DNA of 64,000 bases from Chrysomallon squamiferum. Taxonomy: Eukaryota > Mollusca > Gastropoda > Neomphalida > Peltospiridae. The stretch is from assembly GCA_012295275.1 (NCBI GenBank), contig CM022667.1, positions 7,238,794 to 7,302,793 of the forward strand. Direction: 5' to 3'. Below the pieces are notes generated by a model, which was not told the origin of the DNA, did not search any database, and worked only from the letters and a program-made list of their open reading frames with translations. How positions within the stretch are numbered: the first letter of the stretch is position 1; each line of letters starts with the position of its first letter. The position numbers and the translations under genes are program-made. Below, piece after piece: positions 1 to 13,575 of this stretch.

Positions 1-182
1 TCTGTGTGTGTATGCAATCTATATTAGATAATACATGGAAGCAATCAGTTACATAAGGTCAGAGTTCACGCTGTAAAATCGTAGAATCATATCATTTGGT
101 TATTACGACAACAATTTCTGACTTTGTTTAACTAGTGCTATCAGGTAGATAACCACCAACACTGTAAAATAATAGTAACTCA

Positions 183-365
183 GTATTCCTTGTAAAATAA
201 TAGTAACTGTACATTCCTTGTAAAATAATATAACTGTATATTCCTTGTAAAATAATAGTAACTCAATATTCCTTGTAAAATAATAGTAACTGTACATTCC
301 TTGTAAAATAATAGTAACTCAATAATCTTTGTAAAATAATAGTAACTGTACATTCCTTTTATTAC
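183..365. repeat. 28-bp minisatellite
   Basis: About six to seven tandem copies of a 28-bp AT-rich unit (CCTTGTAAAATAATAGTAAC plus TGTACATT or TCAATATT). Two variants of the last eight bases alternate. The remainder of 1-1365 is AT-rich and shows no exon that I can support. Confidence 0.85.
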
Positions 366-1367
366 ATTGCTTGTAACTGTACATTACTTATAAAACGTAC
401 ATTAATAATTGTGCATTTCTTACAATACTTGCACCCATGACGCTATATTTCTCATAATGCGTATAACAATAGCAGTTCAGTCTTTGTAATACGTTTGATG
501 ATAACTACATTGCCACATGACAAAACATTAAACTGAGAGGTAGGACAAGCAAGAATGCACGTGTTCAGATGTACGTTTTAGACATGCGTCTGTGTGCGAG
601 ATCACACGAAAGAGCTAATTTATAACGAATAACGTCCAACAAGACCAGTGATTAAAAGAAAAAACATGGCGGCTACTTGTAACTGAAGAAAATATTAACA
701 CAACAGCTGTTAAATCTGCCATAGTACGAGTTGTTTTGATACAGTTTGTTCATATCTTTGTGATCTGATATTATCACATATAATGTTTATGTTATTGTTA
801 GCTCAATAATTTTATATTAATGTAGGCTTCAGTGTTATCTGTAATATATTAATATAGAGTTTATTGTTATCTCTTTAATCTAATACAGATGTATTAATGA
901 AAATTTCATTGTTCCCTGTGTACTGATTTAGATTTCTATTCTCTAAATACTAAAACAGATTTCATTGTTCTAAACACACACACTCAGATTACTCATGACA
1001 AGTAGAATTGACCGAGTTAACGACGGTAATTTTATGAAATTGGACAGTCGTGTAGGTTAGACGTTTCATTCTGGTCATTACACGACATTTTGTATGATTG
1101 CCTCAATTATCTCACTCTCCGCATGCTAAGCGTTCATTTCAGTTACAAATCTCACCACATAAACATACATGAGTGCATATCAAAGTATATAATATAGGTA
1201 TTCATGTATACACATTCGCCTCTTAAATACGTTTGTAGAAAAACTTTTATATCTAAATGTCCTTTTCATTTTTTTCACCAACAATTCCACGAGATCGAAT
1301 GTGTACGGCTTATATCACATTCTCTGTTTGTCTTATCATTATGCGGTGAATTAGTTGCAACTTTACA
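366..1367. other. Intergenic, no gene seen
   Basis: AT-rich sequence with stops in all frames. No signal-peptide exon with a phase-1 donor, as the phosphatase gene downstream needs, could be identified here. Confidence 0.5.
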
Positions 1368-1369
1368 AT

Positions 1370-2315
1370 GGGAGAACATAACAACTACTCACAAGTTTGT
1401 TGTAGTGTAGTGAGCACGTTAAACTGCTCACAAGTTTGTTGTAGTGTAGTGAATGGGTTAAACTACTCACAAGTTTGTTCTACTGTAGTGAGCACGTTAA
1501 ACTACTCACAAGTTTGTTGTAGTGTAGTGAATGGGTTAAACTACTCACAATTTTGTTGTAGTGTAGTGAATGGGTTAAACTACTCACAAGTTTGTTGTAG
1601 TGTAGTGAATGGGTTAAACTACTCACAATTTTGTTGTAGTGTAGTGAATGGGTTAAACTACTCACAAGTTTGTTGTAGTGTAGTGAATGGGTTAAACTAC
1701 TCACAATTTTGTTGTAGTGTAGTGAATGGGTTAAACTACTCACAATTTTGTTCTAGTGTACTGAATGGGTTAAACTGCTCACAAGTTTGTTCTAGTGTAG
1801 TGAGCACGTTAAACTACTCACAAGTTTGTTCTAGTGTAGTGAGCACGTTAAACTGCTCACAAGTTTGTTCTAGTGTAGTGAGCACGTTAAACTACTCACA
1901 AGTTTGTTCTAGTGTAGTGAATGGGTTAAACTACTCACAAGTTTGTTCTAGTGTAGTGAGCACGTTAAACTACTCACAAGTTTGTTCTAGTGTAGTGAAT
2001 GGGTTAAACTACTCACAATTTTGTTTTAGTGTAGTGAATGGGTTAAACTACTCACAATTTTGTTGTAGTGTAGTGAATGGGTTAAACTACTCACAAGTTT
2101 GTTCTAGTGTAGTGAATGGGTTAAACTACTCACAAGTTTGTTGTAGTGTAGTGAATGGGTTAAACTACTCACAAGTTTGTTGTAGTGTAGTGAATGGGTT
2201 AAACTACTCACAAGTTTGTTGTAGTGTAGTGAATGTGTTAAACTACTCACAATTTTGTTCTACTGTAGTGAATGGGTTAAACCACTCACAAGTTTGTTGT
2301 AGTGTAGTATATAGG
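1370..2315. repeat. 39-bp minisatellite, ~24 copies
   Basis: Tandem array of a 39-bp unit beginning ACTACTCACAAGTTTGTTGT. Two kinds of site alternate: GAATGGGTTAAAC versus GAGCACGTTAAAC, and CAAGTTTG versus CAATTTTG. Because 39 is a multiple of three and the unit lacks stops in one frame per strand, long artificial reading frames appear (363 codons on +, 87 on -). These repeat a 13-residue peptide without any gene structure. Confidence 0.93.
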
Positions 2316-4055
2316 TTGAACTGTAATTTGTGTTGGATTAAAATACTCAGGCGCTTGTTTCTACATTACACCCAATCAAAATTTTCTATCGATTTTTCAT
2401 CAGCATATGCGACGGGTCGCGTGCCAAGGTCTTGCGCATGCGTGCATCACATTTTGTAACAGCTGAACAAAACGCAGTTTATAAAATTAACATGCTTTGA
2501 TATTTATTACTGCAGGTTTTAGTAAGTTTTTCATTGTAAAAGCAAAGTTACCATAGCAACATGAAATCTAGGGTAACAGTATAATATAACATCTGTGGAA
2601 GAGAGAATTACTGTAGCACGTGTCTGTTACTATACATCCAGAATTCATTCTTCTTTTATAAATGAAAGAACGTTATTAGAGTACTGTTTCACTATTGATT
2701 TAGTTGATGAATTAGAAACGCATGTACTCTCTTCATAGTTTCAAACTCATTTACTGTTTTTTTTGTATTTATGTATTTATGTATTAATGTATGTTTGTTG
2801 GTTTGTATGTATATATGTATGCATGCATGTGTTTATGTATTTGTATGTGTGTACATATATATATATATATATTCACACACACATATGTACATAGATATTT
2901 TTTTAACGATACCACTTGCAAGTATATTTTTCCTCCATTTTGCCCAATGATCACGTGACCACATTTTGCAATTGGCTAGCAGACTTCGGTTATTTCCGTC
3001 AAATTATATTTATTAATAAATCACTAGGGAAAAACAAAATATTTTATTACTTTCTACATGTAACGTGCAAGTGGGATGATTAAATAAATCACAAACGTGT
3101 TGTAGGTAACGCTGCCATCTTCTCATCACAAAGAAGTCGGGTTAAAAATCATTAGTAGTCCTTTTTAGTTTCCTCTGCGCGCCTCACTGAAATCTTTTAA
3201 TTACAACAAACACAAATCTTCAGTTAACAGACGCAGGCTTCGTTTCTAGAGTACAACAGAGACGAATGGCTATCACCAGCTGGTCATGTAGGAGATCATG
3301 TGACCAGCTCTACTGATAACTGCAACAATGCACTGTTTTACAGTTGTAACCACAGAGTGACAATAAACACGTACTTTTAAACTTGTATACAAATTAAATT
3401 AACAGAGATGGACATGACAAATATCTGCAGATAATTGCAATGACAGTGCAGATTGCAATTTACAAAAGTATGAAAGTAGGGATCCGAGACACGAGGTACC
3501 AGGCTCAAAGCAACCGCAAGATAACACGAGAATAGAACTGAATAATACACTGAACGTTTTGATGTCAGCAAGACTCTGTGAAAAAAGGAAGAAAGATAAA
3601 ATTTGACCATCAAGTACCGAAATGTTTATTGACGTGTACAGATATCTGTGTTGTGTGTTTAAATAAATATTTTGTGTTTTTAACACAAAGTAATATTTCT
3701 CGTTATTTATCACTTTTCCCTATTTTGTAATTCTAGCTTCAACGTAATATCTATACGTGTATATGTAACTTAACTATGTATGTATGTATGTATGTATGTA
3801 TGTATGTATGTACGTATAGTATAGTATGTATGTATGTTTGCATGTGTGTGTAGCCACGTAATTGCATGTCACATATGTACGTACGTACGCACGTGCAGAC
3901 GTATATGTGTTGAGGTGTACAGATCTTTACGTATTAGAGATTATCAGACTTTTTTAATAATCATAAGTGATTTTATTTAAAGTATATATATATAGATATA
4001 TACATATATGTATGTATTAATCTGTTTGTTAATTAATTAAAGTCTTCTCTTGCAG
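2316..4055. other. Upstream region of ACP7-like gene
   Basis: About 1.7 kb before the first recognised exon. It contains short (TA/TG)n runs near 2850-2885, (TATG)n at about 3778-3835 and (TA)n near 3981-4015. The missing first exon (signal peptide, ending one base into a codon) could lie here or before position 1; I could not pick it out. Confidence 0.5.
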
Positions 4056-4312
4056 ATTCCTGTCTTCCTGATCAAGTACATCTTTCATTTGGTGACAGCT
4101 CAGCGGAAGTTGTGGTTGTCTGGGAAACAAGCGACGTTTGCAGCTCAACCACGGTCCTGTACGGTACGTTGCCATGGAGATTAGAAGACACTGCTGTTGG
4201 GACCAGTATTAAATTTAGTGAATCTAATTCTACACATAATCTTCACAGAGTAAGACTAAAGGTAAATTTAGTTTTTAAAAAACCATTTTCTTTATAAACC
4301 ATGTGTCTCTCC

Positions 4313-4347
<35 letters not shown>

Positions 4348-5368
4348 TTATAATAATAATAATAATAACAATAACAATAATAATAATAATAATAACAATA
4401 ATAACAATAATAATAATAATACTAACTATGATCACAATAATAATAATGATTCTGATGATGATAATGATATTTCTGTGTTCTTGTATGTAAGTTTATGTGT
4501 TTGTGTGCTTTATCCGTGTACATTTGTTGTTTTCAGAAGCTGCAGGGAAGTGTGACCTATTTTTACCAGCCACAGAGCGACAGTGTGTCTGCTGGACCCT
4601 TTTACTTCAAAACTCCCCCGTCAGACCACGTGAGTCTTGAAAACTTACAAACAGAACGACAACTGCTTTTAATTTTACAAATAGAACAGCAACTGCTTTT
4701 AATTTTACAAATAGTATGTTAACTTTACTTTTAATTTTACAAATAGGATGATAACTTTACTTTTAATTTTACAAATAGGATGATAAGTTTGTTTCTGATT
4801 TACAAATAGGATGATAAGTTTGTTTTTAAATTTACAAATAGGACTGGTCACCTGTCTTCTTAATTTTGGGAGACATACAGCCAAACTCACCAAGCATTCC
4901 CCCGCTGACGTCACAAATCATGACAGGTCGCTACACAGCTGTTCTACACGTCGGCGACCTTGTACACAATGCATCCAGTGACAGTGGAAAGGTATGATGT
5001 TAGCAACATTGTTTTTCACTCTCTTAATATCTGTCACTCTTTCACTTTACATACGAACGAAAATGATGATAACAATGACGCTGATAATTATTATTATATT
5101 TGTGATGATAATGACGATGATGATTATTATATTTATGATGATAATGACGATGATGATTATTATTATATTTGTGATGATAATGATGAATGTGATTGTGTTT
5201 TGTTTAGGCAGAGGACGACTTCATGCGGCTGACAGAAGTACTGGCTTCCCACGTCCCTTTCATGATTACAGCAGGAGAATACGGTATCCATATACATATC
5301 TATCTATCTATCTATCTATCTATCTGTCTACCTACCTATCTATCTACCTATCTATCTGTCTATATTTA

Positions 5369-5439
<71 letters not shown>

Positions 5440-8400
5440 TGTAATGTACACATACAAAAAGACGCGCGTGTGCTCTCGTGCAGACAGAAGGAAAGAGAGA
5501 TGCTTGAGTTAAATAATAAGATGATACTAAATACAAATAAATATTTTTGAAGACACGGAGGCACACAGACAGGCCAGATATCACTACTCAATGCCGGGCA
5601 CTAATTGGCCTACACCGACAGACAAGATGTGGTACAGCATCGACATCGGACCAGTCCATCTAATTAGGTAAATCCTTCTCTAAATTACAAAAATCTAAAT
5701 ACAGAGAAAACTGTTTTTACAACTATATATTCTCAGATTTCAAACGATTGTAAAATATAACGATATTAATAATACAGCTGTTTTGTTTTACCAAATATAT
5801 ACACTGAAAGGTTCAAACAGACATAGATACACAATGTCCAAATAAAACTAATCTATAAAATTATTGTTTACAGTTATTCAACAGAAGTATTTTTCACATC
5901 TGACCAGAAATATGCGCGCTCGCAACGCGATTGGCTGATGTCAGATTTGAAACAGGCCAATGACAGACGAGACACCCAACCGTGGGTGATAGCGATTGGT
6001 CACAGACCTATGTACTGTCAGAACAGCTCTTTGTTCGACAAAGACTGTATGAGAGAAGATTCAAAAGTCAGACAAGGGTAAGAAAAGAAAAAGGACTTGC
6101 AGAAGTACACGTCGCCTTCAGTGTTAAAACTAGCTCGTGCTTACTTTCTATTCTGTAATTAAGTAAAACTCATTATACACTGTAATTAAGTAAAACTCAT
6201 TATACACTGTAATTAAGTAAAACTCATTATACACTGTAATTAAGTAAAACTCATTATACACTGTAATTAAGTGAAACTCATTATACACTGTAATTAAGTG
6301 AAACTCATTTTACACTGTAATTAAGTGAAACTCATTATACACTGTAATTAAGTAAAACTCATTATACACTGTAATTAAGTAAAACTCATTATACACTGTA
6401 ATTAAGTAAAACTCATTATACACTGTAATTAAGTAAAACTCCTTGTATATTGTAATTAAGTGAAACTCATTATACACTGTAATTAAATAAAACTCATTGT
6501 ACACTGTAATTAAATAAAACTCATTGTATATTGTAATTAAGTGAAACTCATTATACACTGTAATTAAATAAAACTTATTGTACACTGTAATTAAGTAAAA
6601 CTCATTGTATATAGTAATTAAGTAAAACTCATTATACACTGTAATTAAATAAAACTCACTGTACACTGTAATTAAGTAAAACTCATTGTATATTGTAATT
6701 AAGTAAAACTCATTGTACACTGTAATTAAATAAAACTTATTGTACACTGTAATTAAGTAAAACTCATTGTATATAGTAATTAAGTAAAACTCATTATACA
6801 CTGTAATTAAATAAAACTCACTGTACACTGTAATTAAGTAAAACTCATTATATTCTGTAATTAAATAAAACTTATTATATTCTGTAATTACGGATAACTA
6901 ATTATATGCAGTTACTAAGCAGAATTCATTATACAAACTAATTGTTCGCTCTGGTGTTAATCTTTGTTTCTGTCTCTTTTTCTGTTATCTCTATATCTCT
7001 ACTATTCCTCTTTGTGTTTTTATTCCTCTCTCTATCCTAATTCTTTTCTGTGGCTCTGTTCTTATTTTCTCTCTCTTTTCTTATTTTTCTCTTTGTGTCT
7101 CGCTTTCTTTTCTCTCTGTCTCTAATCTTCTTCTCTCTCTCTTTATATCAATTCTTCTTTCTGTTGAATACTTATTCTTCTGTCTGTGTAATTATTCTTC
7201 ATTTTTCATAGATCTTCTGCTCTTCGTCTCTCCGTCTCTGTCTAATTCTTATTCTTTCATGATTATTGACATCCTTGGTGTAGACGTAAAGGACGATGTG
7301 TTGTATACATGCTGTTTCTGTTACTTCTTAAATATTTTAAATTAAATATCAGTGGCACAATTGCTTACTCTGTGTCTTAATCACGTCTTACATGCGTGTT
7401 TATTTCTGTGATTTCAGATTCGAAGATCTGTTTTTCGACTACGGGGTGGATGTTGTGCTGCAGTCATACGACGTGTACGAAAGACTCTGGCCGCAGTACA
7501 AAGGCGTTGTGTTGTCTAACAACTACACACAACCAGCTGCCCCTGTACACGTCGTATTAGGAACCTTAGACGCCATACACAATGACAACGGCGTTGTCCA
7601 CAATCAAACGGATAACTCAAGTAATTACATTTGCAAATCACAAGTTATTTAAAAAAAGTTAAAGTGTATATAATGATGTATATACAGACTGAGTGGGTAT
7701 ATGACAGTGTATGTAATGATGTATAAACAGACTGAGTGGGTATATCACAGTGTATGTAATGATGTATAAACAGACTGAGTGGGTATATCACAGTGTATGT
7801 AATGATGTATAAACAGACTGAGTGGGTATATCACAGTGTATGTAATGATGTATAAAAAGACTGAGTTGGTATATCACAGTGTATGTAATGATGTATAAAC
7901 AGAACTGAGTGGGTATATCACAGTGTATGTAATGATGTATAAACAGACTGAGTGAGTATAACACAGTGTATGTAATGATGTATAAACAGACTGAGTTGGT
8001 ATATCACAGTGTATGTAATGATGTATAAACAGACTGAGTGAGTATATCACAGTGTATGTAATGATGTATAAACAGACTGAATGGGTATATCACAGTGTAT
8101 GTAATGATGTATAAACAGACTGAGTGGGTATATGACAGTGTATGTAATGATGTATATACAGACTGAGTGGGTATATGACAGTGTATGTAATGATGTATAA
8201 ACAGACTGAGTGGGTATATCACAGTGTATGTAATGATGTATAAACAGACTGAGAGTGTATATCACAGTGTATGTAATAATGTATAAACAGACTGAGTGGG
8301 TATATGACAGTGTATGTAATGATGTATATACAGACTGAGTGGGTATATGACAGTGTATGTAATGATGTATAAACAGACTGAGTGGGTATATCACAGTGTA

Positions 8401-11400
8401 TGTAATGATGTATAAACAGACTGTGAGTGTATATGACAGTGTATGTAATGATGTATAAACAGAACTGAGTGGGTATATGACAATGTATGTAATGATGTAT
8501 AAACAGACTGAGTGGGTATATGACAGTGTATGTAATGATGTATAAACAGACTGAGTGGGTATATCACAGTGTATGTAATGATGTATAAACAGACTGTGAG
8601 TGTATATGACAGTGTATGTAATGATGTATAAACAGAACTGAGTGGGTATATGACAGTGTATGTAATGATGTATAAACAGACTGAGTGGGTATATCACAGT
8701 GTATGTAATGATGTATAAACAGACTGAGAGTGTATATCACAGTGTATGTAATGATGTATAAACAGACTGAGTGGGTATATGACAGTGTATGTAATGATGT
8801 ATATACAGACTGAGTGGGTATATGACAGTGTATGTAATGATGTATAAACAGACTGAGTGGGTATATGACAGTGTATGTAATGATGTATAAACAGACTGAG
8901 TGGGTATATCACAGTGTATGTAATGATGTATAAACAGACTGTGAGTGTATATGACAGTGTATGTAATGATGTATAAACAGAACTGAGTGGGTATATCACA
9001 GTGTATGTAATGATGTATAAACAGACTGAGTGGGTATATCACAGTGTATGTAATGATGTATAAACAGACTGAGTTGGTATATCACAGTGTATGTAATGAT
9101 GTATAAACAGACTGAGTGGGTATATCACAGTGTATGTAATGATGTATAAACAGACTGAGTGAGTATATCACAGTGTATGTAATGATGTATAAACAGACTG
9201 AGTGGGTATATGACAGTGTATGTAATGATGTATAAACAGACTGAGTGAGTATATGACAGTGTATGTAATGATGTATAAACAGACTGAGTGGGTATATCAC
9301 AGTGTATGTAATGATGTATAAACAGACTGAGTGGGTATATGACAGTGTATGTAATGATGTATAAACAGACTGTGAGTGTATATGACAGTGTATGTAATGA
9401 TGTATAAACAGAACTGAGTGGGTATATCACAGTGTATGTAATGATGTATAAACAGACTCAGTGGGTATATCACAGTGTATGTAATGATGTATAAACAGAC
9501 TGAGTGGGTATATCACAGTGTATGTAATGATGTATAAACAGACTGAGTGAGTATATCACAGTGTATGTAATGATGTATAAACAGACTGAGTGGGTATATC
9601 ACAGTGTATGTAATGATGTATAAACAGACTGAGTGGGTATATCACAGTGTATGTAATGATGTATAAACAGACTGAGAGTGTATATCACAGTGTATGTAAT
9701 GATGTATAAACAGACTGAGTGGGTATATCACAGTGTATGTAATGATGTATAAACAGACTGTGAGTGTATATGACAGTGTATGTAATGATGTATAAACAGA
9801 ACTGAGTGGGTATATGACAGTGTATGTAATGATGTATAAACAGACTGAGTGGGTATATCACAGTGTATGTAATGATGTATAAACAGACTGAGAGTGTATA
9901 TCACAGTGTATGTAATGATGTATAAACAGAACTGAGTGGGTATATGACAGTGTATGTAATGATGTATAAACAGACTGAGTGGGTATATCACAGTGTATGT
10001 AATGATGTATAAACAGACTGAGAGTGTATATCACAGTGTATGTAATGATGTATAAACAGACTGTGAGTGTATATGACAGTGTATGTAATGATGTATAAAC
10101 AGAACTGAGTGGGTATATGACAGTGTATGTAATGATGTATAAACAGACTGAGTGGGTATATCACAGTGTATGTAATGATGTATAAACAGACTGAGAGTGT
10201 ATATCACAGTGTATGTAATGATGTATAAACAGAACTGAGTGGGTATATGACAGTGTATGTAATGATGTATAAACAGACTGAGTGGGTATATCACAGTGTA
10301 TGTAATGATGTATAAACAGACTGAGAGTGTATATCACAGTGTATGTAATGATGTATAAACAGACTGAGTGGGTATATGACAGTGTATGTAATGATGTATA
10401 AACAGACTGAGTGGGTATATGACAGTGTATGTAATGATGTATAAACAGACTGAGTGGGTATATCACAGTGTATGTAATGATGTATAAACAGACTGAGTGG
10501 GTATATGACAGTGTATGTAATGATGTATAAACAGACTGTGAGTGTATATGACAGTGTATGTAATGATGTATAAACAGAACTGAGTGGGTATATGACAGTG
10601 TATGTAATGATGTATATACAGACTGAGTGGGTATATGACAGTGTATGTAATGATGTATAAACATACTGAGTGGGTATATCACAGTGTATGTAATGATGTA
10701 TAAACAGACTGAGTGGGTATATCACAGTGTATGTAATGATGTATAAACAGACTGAGTGGGTATATCACAGTGTATGTAATGATGTATAAACAGACTGAGA
10801 GTGTATATGACAGTGTATGTAATGATGTATAAACAGACTGAGAGTGTATATGACAGTGTATGTAATGATGTATAAACAGACTGAGTGGGTATATGACAGT
10901 GTATGTAATGATGTATAAACAGAACTGAGTGGGTATATCACAGTGTATGTAATGATGTATAAAAACAGACTGAGTGGGTATATGACAGTGTATGTAATGA
11001 TGTATAAACAGACTGAGTTGGTATATCACAGTGTATGTAATGATGTATAAACAGACTGAGTGGGTATATGACAGTGTATGTAATGATGTATAAACAGAAC
11101 TGAGTGGGTATATCACAGTGTATGTAATGATGTATAAACAGACTGAGTGGGTATATGACAGTGTATGTAATGATGTATAAACAGACTGAGTTGGTATATC
11201 ACAGTGTATGTAATGATGTATAAATAGACTGAGTGGGTATATGACAGTGTATGTAATGATGTATAAACAGACTGAGTGGGTATATGACAGTGTGTGTAAT
11301 GATGTATAAACAGACTGAGAGTGTATATGACAGTGTATGTAATGATGTATAAACAGACTGAGTGGGTATATCACAGTGTATGTAATGATGTATAAACAGA

Positions 11401-12638
11401 CTGAGTGGGTATATGACAGTGTATGTAATGATGTATAAACAGAACTGAGTTGGTATATCACAGTGTATGTAATGATGTATAAACAGACTGAGTGGGTATA
11501 TCACAGTGTATGTAATGATGTATAAACAGACTGAGTTGGTATATGACAGTGTATGTAATGATGTATAAACAGACTGAGTGGGTATATGACAGTGTATGTA
11601 ATGATGTATAAACAGACTGAGTTGGTATATCACAGTGTATGTAATGATGTATAAACAGACTGAGAGTGTATATGACAGTGTATGTAATGATGTATAAACA
11701 GACTGAGTGGGTATATCACAGTGTATGTAATGATGTATAAACAGACTGAGTGGGTATATGACAGTGTATGTAATGATGTATAAACAGACTGAGTTGTATA
11801 TGACAGTGTATGTAATGATGTATAAATAACAGATGTATAAACAGACTGAGAGGGTATATGACAGTGTATGTAATGATGTATAAACAGACTGAGAGTGTAT
11901 ATGACAGTGTATGTAATGATGTATAAACAGACTGAGAGTGTATATGACAGTGTATGTAATGATGTATAAACAGACTGAGAGTGTATATGACAGTGTATGT
12001 AATGATGTATAAACAGACTGAGAGTGTATGTCACAGTGTATGTAATGATGTAGTAAATGTGTGTGTGTGTGAATAAATTAGAGTCAGTGCGCTCATCTAA
12101 ACTTTCTCTCTCTCTGTTAGATCCGTTGATTGCCTTCAGACCAAATACAAGCCTCAGTTGTTATGGTTACCTGCACGTGGTCAATTCTAGCCACGCCTAT
12201 TGGCAGATGAAGTCCACCTTCTCTTCTGACGTCATGGATTCAGTATGGATAGTTCAGAACCACCATGGACCTTTCAAAACCGAGAACCTGCCAAAAAATA
12301 TCAGCATTGAAATCAAAGAATCTTTGAACAAAAATGGCGGCAAGCCAAGTTACCTGGACAACACAGTTTCTAAGACGACAGCGATGTTCAGCAGTGATCG
12401 CACACGTCACATCGCAATCGGCGTCGTGTGTGGAATTTTCTTCATAGTGATCATCATCACCGTGCTGGCCATCAAGAAGTGTAGAAGGTCAAGGCCGGTT
12501 GCTCGACGCTGGGAGCAGCTTGATTTCAACTACGGGAAAAAACTGTATGCTCCGTCAAAAGACTTGGATAAAGAACTCGATAATGACTTTGAAAATGACA
12601 TGAATGACGGTACAACAAAGCTGCTCTCTGAAAACTGA
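4056..12638 (+). CDS. Purple acid phosphatase-like protein, ACP7-type, probably catalytically dead (5' exon missing)
   Basis: Eight exons: 4056-4261, 4537-4629, 4842-4991, 5208-5283, 5553-5667, 5874-6077, 7418-7620, 12121-12638. Their phases join to give 520 residues after a split first codon. Residues 1-99 match the N-terminal fibronectin-like domain and 100-400 the metallophosphatase domain, with ACP7-like blocks such as MWYSIDIGPVHLI, IGHRPMYC and YERLWP. The family normally hydrolyses phosphomonoesters at an Fe-metal centre held by D, D, Y, N, H, H, H. Here GDIQ (D110), GDLVH (D138) and GHRP (H256) survive. The tyrosine is H141, the GNHE block is AGEY (171-174) and GHxH is QSYDV (296-300). 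Residues 446-466 are a membrane helix followed by a charged 54-residue tail, giving a type I topology if a signal peptide precedes. NxS/T sites are present. The family call is firm; loss of activity is inferred. Confidence 0.9.
4311..4430. repeat. (AAT)n microsatellite in intron
   Basis: Almost uninterrupted AAT/AAC triplets in the intron between the first two recognised phosphatase exons. Confidence 0.9.
4640..4835. repeat. ~31-bp intronic tandem repeat
   Basis: Five to six diverged copies of a unit built on TTTTAATTTTACAAATAG. The last copy supplies the TACAAATAG acceptor used by the next exon at 4842, so the repeat runs directly into a splice site. Confidence 0.75.
5060..5205. repeat. GAT/ATT-rich intronic repeat
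   Basis: Imperfect repeats of about 34 bp made of GATGATAATGACGATGAT followed by TATTATATTT, ending just before the acceptor at 5207. Confidence 0.7.
5297..5437. repeat. (TCTA)n and (GA)n microsatellites
   Basis: (TCTA)n with CCTA variants at about 5300-5362, then (GA)n at about 5371-5437, inside the intron after the exon ending at 5283. Confidence 0.92.
6145..6885. repeat. 27-bp minisatellite in intron
   Basis: About 27 copies of a 27-bp unit (ATTAAGTAAAACTCATTATA plus CACTGTA). Variants include AAATAAAA for AAGTAAAA and CATTGTATAT for CATTATACAC. The period is nine codons, so the minus strand reads open for 172 codons; this is not a gene. Confidence 0.93.
7660..12050. repeat. 43-bp minisatellite, ~100 copies, filling an intron
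   Basis: About 4.4 kb of a 43-bp unit (CACAGTGTATGTAATGATGT, ATAAACAGACTGAGTGGGTA, TAT). Variant classes are GAGTGGG, GAGAGTG, GTGAGTG and GAACTGAG, the last adding one base. The array occupies nearly the whole last intron (7621-12120) of the phosphatase gene. Segments starting at 9728 and 10031 are near-identical, revealing a ~303-bp higher-order unit. Confidence 0.95.
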
Positions 12639-13043
12639 TACAGCCTCCTCCCTCAGAAACCCCGGGTGCTTCAACTTTGATTTTGAGAATGTAAGAAGAT
12701 ATGTAGATTGATGAAAATAGCTTCTAGTTTTATCATTTTTATTGAAGACGATTTTTGCATCTGAACTTCTTTTTGGATTTGAAAACAAGCTTTTCTAACA
12801 AATAGTTACGAAAAAAGAAAAAAAAAAGAAACATTTTATATATACCACGAAGTGCTGTATTCAAGATTGAACAATTATTTGCCATTATTTTTATCCATCT
12901 TCACTTTGTTATATTAATACTGTTTATTGTTTTGTATCTAGATTATCATACAGCGTTTCTTTATGTGTTTTATTTATTTATCTTTTTCTATTCTAAATTG
13001 TATTGTTTGTGCTCACTGTCAAAAGTAAATTATGAATCTTGTA

Positions 13044-13049
13044 AATAAA
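13044..13049 (+). terminator. Poly(A) signal of ACP7-like gene
   Basis: AATAAA about 405 bp after the stop codon at 12636-12638, following an AT-rich 3' untranslated region with no other feature. Confidence 0.55.
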
Positions 13050-13424
13050 CAAACAAACTAATAATAACTTTGTTCTGGCTTGATGTCACTGAAACGGTGC
13101 AAGCAGAGAATTACTTGTGTTAAATATTTAGTTGTTGTTCAGGGCTATCAAAAAGTAAGCGTCATGACTAGGCGTTGTTATAAATTAGACTTTGAGTATG
13201 GATCGGGTTAGGTTTTCTATTAGGGTTTGGGCTAGGATCAGGGTCAGCATTAAAATTTTCAAGATCAGCGTTAGGAAATAATTTAAATTAATTTTTATTT
13301 AAAAAATTAAATTGAAAGGTTATGTGAAGCGTTTGGATTAAAAATATATACTCTGTCTATTCGCCATTTGATAATGCATACATTTGTATATTATTGTAAT
13401 TTTATTAGTTTACAGAGTTCATGT

Positions 13425-13575
13425 TATTATTATTATTATTACTACTAAAACTAATACTGTTATTAGTACTACTATTACTACAGCAATTACTACTACCACT
13501 ACAACTACTATTGCTACTACTATTACTACTACTACTGCAATTACTACTACTACTACTATTATTGCTACTACTACT
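13425..13575. repeat. (ACT/ATT)n microsatellite
   Basis: Imperfect triplet repeats of ACT, ATT and ACA in the intergenic region. A short (TA)n run lies at 13786-13810. Confidence 0.9.

Noticed and set aside
1368-2459. 363-codon reading frame of a 13-residue repeat
   Set aside because: Direct product of the 39-bp minisatellite; no signal peptide, splice context or composition change, and the frame simply runs until the array ends.
6310-6828. 172-codon minus-strand reading frame
   Set aside because: The 27-bp intronic minisatellite has a nine-codon period without stops; it lies inside an intron of the phosphatase gene on the other strand.
8004-12034. Many minus-strand frames of the type MIYPLSLFIHHYIHC
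   Set aside because: They follow the 43-bp repeat, which shifts frame each unit so three frames in turn read the same peptides.
13195-13260. Short TTAGGG-like stretch near the phosphatase gene
   Set aside because: Only a few scattered GGGTTAGG and TAGGGTTTGGG words over about 60 bp; too short and irregular to call an interstitial telomere repeat.
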